Below are positions 61,602 through 64,000 of a stretch of 64,000 nt of DNA, one piece after another (positions within the stretch are counted from its first letter, which is position 1; the number at the start of each line of letters is the position of its first letter). A program made the position numbers and the translations under genes. The notes beneath the pieces were generated by a model that saw nothing but the letters and a program-made list of their open reading frames with translations, was not told the DNA's origin and did not search any database. The DNA is from CALBPI01 sp039700805 (lineage in GTDB: Bacteria > Pseudomonadota > Gammaproteobacteria > Steroidobacterales > Woeseiaceae), in the NCBI GenBank assembly GCA_039700805.1, contig JBCAZE010000002.1, positions 15,482 to 79,481 of the forward strand, in the 5' to 3' direction.

Positions 61602-62053
61602 TGTCGTTACCGAGGGCAATCTCTGTGCAAGCCGGCGAGACGCCGCCTTGCGATGAAACGGTGTCGCTGACGTTCCGCGACCGACATCGCAGACGTTTGT
61701 TGATGAAAAGCAGTCGAGGGCGCGAGTTTCTTCTCGATCTCGCGAAGGCCCAGGCGTTAGCGGATGGTGACGTGTTGGCGCTCGACGATGGTTCGTTTCT
61801 GCGTGTCGTGGCGCTTGATGAAGCAGTGATCGACATTACGGCGGATGATCCAGACACGTTGATCCGGATCGCTTGGCATTTGGGGAATCGACATCTACCG
61901 ACGGTTGTTTCCGCTGCGCGTCTGCGTATTGCAGAGGATCATGTGATCGAAGAGATGGTCCAAGGACTCGGTGGTCAAACCGAGCGATTGCTCGCGCCGT
62001 TTCAACCCGAGGGCGGTGCTTATTCGCACGCGCACGATACGCATGACGGATGA
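61601..62053 (+). CDS. ureE: Urease accessory protein UreE
   Basis: 150 residues; starts inside the ureC stop (TGATG). UreE is the nickel metallochaperone of the urease system. N-terminal domain (~1-70), then I-A-W-H-L-G-N-R-H-L-P with the conserved nickel-binding His. The C-terminal tail Y-S-H-A-H-D-T-H-D-G has only three His, so it is not the long His-rich storage tail found in Klebsiella. It overlaps ureF by eleven bases. Confidence 0.94.
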   Translation: MSLPRAISVQAGETPPCDETVSLTFRDRHRRRLLMKSSRGREFLLDLAKAQALADGDVLALDDGSFLRVVALDEAVIDITADDPDTLIRIAWHLGNRHLPTVVSAARLRIAEDHVIEEMVQGLGGQTERLLAPFQPEGGAYSHAHDTHDG

Positions 62054-62711
62054 CGGTCTCTACAAATTAATGACCTGGCTATCGCCATCGTTTCCGGTTG
62101 GCGCGTATGCGTTTTCACACGGCATTGAGCGTGCTTGTGAGCTCGAGCTTGTGCACGATAGCGACTCTACCGCAGCCTGGATCGCGACGTTGCTTGCGTC
62201 CGGTTCTGGTCAAACCGATTTAGCATTGTTTTGCCTTGCCTATGATGCGTTCGGTGATGATGAGCAACTTGCTGACGTCATAGCGACTGCCGCGTCACTG
62301 TTTCCCAGTGCCGAGCTATCGACAGAATCCCTAGCGCAGGGCGAGGCGTTCATCCATACCTTGCTAACGTGTTGGCCTGCTCCTGGGCTTGATGTGCTCG
62401 CTGATGAAGATCGTGTGGCCTATCCGGTCGCCGTGGCGGTCGCCGCCGCCGCGCATGGTATCGATCGGGCGTCAGCGCTGTTGGCTTTCGCACACGCGTT
62501 CTCAGCGAATCTCGTCTCGGCAGCGATCCGGCTTGTGCCACTCGGGCAGACTGATGGGCAACACATCACGGCGATGTTGGCCGAACGTATGCCCGACGCG
62601 TTGTCTCGGGCCAATGCGACGACGCTCGATTCAGTTGCGAGTGCGACACTGATATCGGATATTTGCAGCATGCAGCATGAACACCAATACACGAGGCTAT
62701 TTCGCTCATGA
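62043..62711 (+). CDS. ureF: Urease accessory protein UreF
   Basis: 222 residues from ATG 62043; the frame could run up to 61971 but would overlap ureE deeply, and family length and the start M-T-D-D-G-L-Y-K-L-M-T-W-L-S-P-S-F-P-V-G-A-Y-A-F-S-H-G-I-E match the shorter form. All-helical protein that forms the UreD-UreF-UreG complex and controls the GTPase. Overlaps ureE by eleven bases and ureG by four (ATGA). Confidence 0.94.
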   Translation: MTDDGLYKLMTWLSPSFPVGAYAFSHGIERACELELVHDSDSTAAWIATLLASGSGQTDLALFCLAYDAFGDDEQLADVIATAASLFPSAELSTESLAQGEAFIHTLLTCWPAPGLDVLADEDRVAYPVAVAVAAAAHGIDRASALLAFAHAFSANLVSAAIRLVPLGQTDGQHITAMLAERMPDALSRANATTLDSVASATLISDICSMQHEHQYTRLFRS

Positions 62712-63325
62712 GTGATCACGGACCTTTACGTGTCGGCATCGGTGGCCCAGTCGGATCGGGTAAGACCGCTTTGACCGAAGCGCTGTGTCGCACCCTGCGC
62801 GAGGACTATTCTGTCGCGGTTATCACCAACGATATTTATACGCGTGAGGACGCTGAGTTTTTGACACGCTCCGGCGTTTTGTCGCCAGAACGGATCACCG
62901 GTGTCGAAACGGGTGGTTGCCCGCATACCGCGATTCGTGAGGATGCCTCGATGAATCTCGCAGCCGCGCGAAAGCTCTCGCGTGAATTCACGGATCTCGA
63001 CCTGATCATCATCGAGTCGGGGGGCGACAATCTCGCGGCAACGTTTTCGCCAGAGCTCGCAGACATCACGCTATACGTTATCGATGTCTCTGCTGGCGAT
63101 AAGATTCCGCGCAAAGGAGGACCCGGCATTACAAAGTCGGACCTCTTGATTATTAACAAGATTGACCTTGCGCCACTGGTTGGTGCGGACCTATCGGTAA
63201 TGGACCGGGATGCCAAGAAGATGCGGGGTGAGCGTCCATTCGAGTTCACCAATATCAAAGCCGGCGAGGGCGTTGCGAAGGTTCGCGCGTTCATTGAGAA
63301 GACAGGCGGCTTGGCAGCATCATGA
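62708..63325 (+). CDS. ureG: Urease accessory GTPase UreG
   Basis: 205 residues. SIMIBI-class GTPase that powers nickel insertion: P-loop G-P-V-G-S-G-K-T (13-20), V-E-T-G-G-C-P-H-T-A-I-R-E-D with the nickel-binding C-P-H, E-S-G-G-D-N-L-A-A-T-F and N-K-I-D-L-A for guanine. Complete. The next gene starts inside its stop (ATGA), so the oxygenase is in the same operon. Confidence 0.98.
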   Translation: MSDHGPLRVGIGGPVGSGKTALTEALCRTLREDYSVAVITNDIYTREDAEFLTRSGVLSPERITGVETGGCPHTAIREDASMNLAAARKLSREFTDLDLIIIESGGDNLAATFSPELADITLYVIDVSAGDKIPRKGGPGITKSDLLIINKIDLAPLVGADLSVMDRDAKKMRGERPFEFTNIKAGEGVAKVRAFIEKTGGLAAS

Positions 63326-64000
63326 GCGGGGCAGCTCTCGACACGTTGTTTCTGGCCACTGAGTTCCAGCGCAATGGCTTTGTGGTCTTAGAAGATGCGG
63401 TTGATTCGCCGGCGCTCGAGAAGCTTCGCGCCGCTGCGGAGCGACTGGTTGATGATTTCGATATTGAGAAAAATCGAACGACGTTCTCCACCGACGACCG
63501 TGATGCCGGGCGTGATGAGTATTTCTTTGCATCGTCGGAGCAAGCGTCTTGTTTTCTTGAGGCAGGCGCACTTGATGACAACGGTGCGTTGATACGTGAT
63601 AAGCATTTGGCGATCAACAAAATCGGTCATGCGATGCACGATCTTGACCCGGCGTTTGAGGCCTTCTGTCGACAGCCGATCTTTGGAGAGGCATTGCGTG
63701 CCGTTGGCTACAACACACCGTCGTTGTTCCAGACCATGTACATCTTCAAGCAACCCGGTATCGGCGGCGAAGTGCGCTGGCATCAGGACGCGAGTTATCT
63801 GATCGCGGGTGGTCGCGGTGTGACGGGTGTTTGGGTGGCGTTAGAAGACGCCGATCGCGACAACGGGTGTTTGTGGATGCAACCGCGACAACATCGGTCT
63901 CCGCTCCGTGAAATCTATGAAGTGGATTGGCAGTCACGCGAGGGCACGCTGCGCACACTCGACGATACGCCGTGGCGGCAGGATGGCATCGACGCGGTGC
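63322..64000 (+). CDS. Phytanoyl-CoA dioxygenase-family (PhyH) oxygenase, 5' part
   Basis: About 226 residues are visible, open to the window end. ATG overlaps the ureG stop (ATGA). The iron-binding pair His 154 and Asp 156 is in V-R-W-H-Q-D-A-S-Y-L, and the second His is probably His 191 in M-Q-P-R-Q-H-R-S-P. The fold is Fe(II)/2-oxoglutarate oxygenase of the PhyH type, which hydroxylates varied small molecules. No known link to urease exists; the coupling to ureG suggests a role in purine or ureide breakdown or in use of a related nitrogen compound. The remainder lies outside the window. Confidence 0.85.
   Translation, partial: MSGAALDTLFLATEFQRNGFVVLEDAVDSPALEKLRAAAERLVDDFDIEKNRTTFSTDDRDAGRDEYFFASSEQASCFLEAGALDDNGALIRDKHLAINKIGHAMHDLDPAFEAFCRQPIFGEALRAVGYNTPSLFQTMYIFKQPGIGGEVRWHQDASYLIAGGRGVTGVWVALEDADRDNGCLWMQPRQHRSPLREIYEVDWQSREGTLRTLDDTPWRQDGIDAV

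Noticed and set aside
1..64000. tRNA, rRNA, IS elements, CRISPR arrays, prophage genes
   Set aside because: Looked for clover-leaf-like sequences, transposase or integrase motifs and regularly spaced repeats; none could be supported.

Overview
The window looks like chromosomal DNA of a marine-type gammaproteobacterium. GC is moderately high, coding is dense, and there is a TonB-dependent receptor, several lipoproteins, a laminarin-type (beta-1,3-glucan) locus and PuuD-type urate oxidation. The lineage is inferred from gene content only. No rRNA, tRNA, IS element, phage gene or CRISPR array was seen. No stretch over 300 bases lacks a gene.

Layout. (1) 1-9.3 kb is a beta-glucan locus. On the plus strand: the end of an outer-membrane barrel, a small lipoprotein and a lipoprotein glycosidase. 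On the minus strand, convergent: a very large GH149/GH161-like phosphorylase, a GH17 enzyme and a LacI regulator. Two matching LacI-type operators sit on the -35 boxes of the phosphorylase and lacI promoters. (2) 9.3-28.5 kb is mixed housekeeping: BNR-repeat protein, VOC protein, Nudix, RluA-family pseudouridine synthase, DUF819, DUF1295, S9 peptidase, FdhF/YdeP-like molybdoenzyme, Acs, serine hydrolase, histidine phosphatase, KatG, queuosine-precursor transporter, SPFH protein and NfeD. (3) 28.6-64 kb is almost entirely purine metabolism.

The purine island reads as one pathway. Capture: a TonB-dependent receptor, two lipoprotein members of the purine nucleoside permease family, an exported adenosine deaminase (ADGF-like) and two NCS2 permeases. 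Cytosolic entry: a nucleoside hydrolase with ribokinase, a divergent adenosine-deaminase-family enzyme, an 8-oxoguanine deaminase and a guanine deaminase. Oxidation and ring opening form a ten-gene minus-strand operon, uraH-xdhA-xdhB-xdhC-puuD-puuE-uraD-alc-allA-guaD, taking guanine/xanthine through urate and allantoin to ureidoglycolate, glyoxylate and urea. Urea is then cleaved by ureDABCEFG, whose operon begins with the nucleoside hydrolase. Two Fe(II)/2-oxoglutarate-type oxygenases and two MFS transporters in the island have no obvious place in the pathway.

The most interesting points are: the putative cell-surface/periplasmic nucleoside capture module; a compact two-stem RNA element upstream of the first nucleoside-permease lipoprotein; an adenosine-deaminase-family protein whose HAGE motif is replaced by HCDV; and the operator-promoter pairs of the glucan locus. 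Start codons were moved from the longest ORF wherever overlap, Shine-Dalgarno sequence or family length argued for it.
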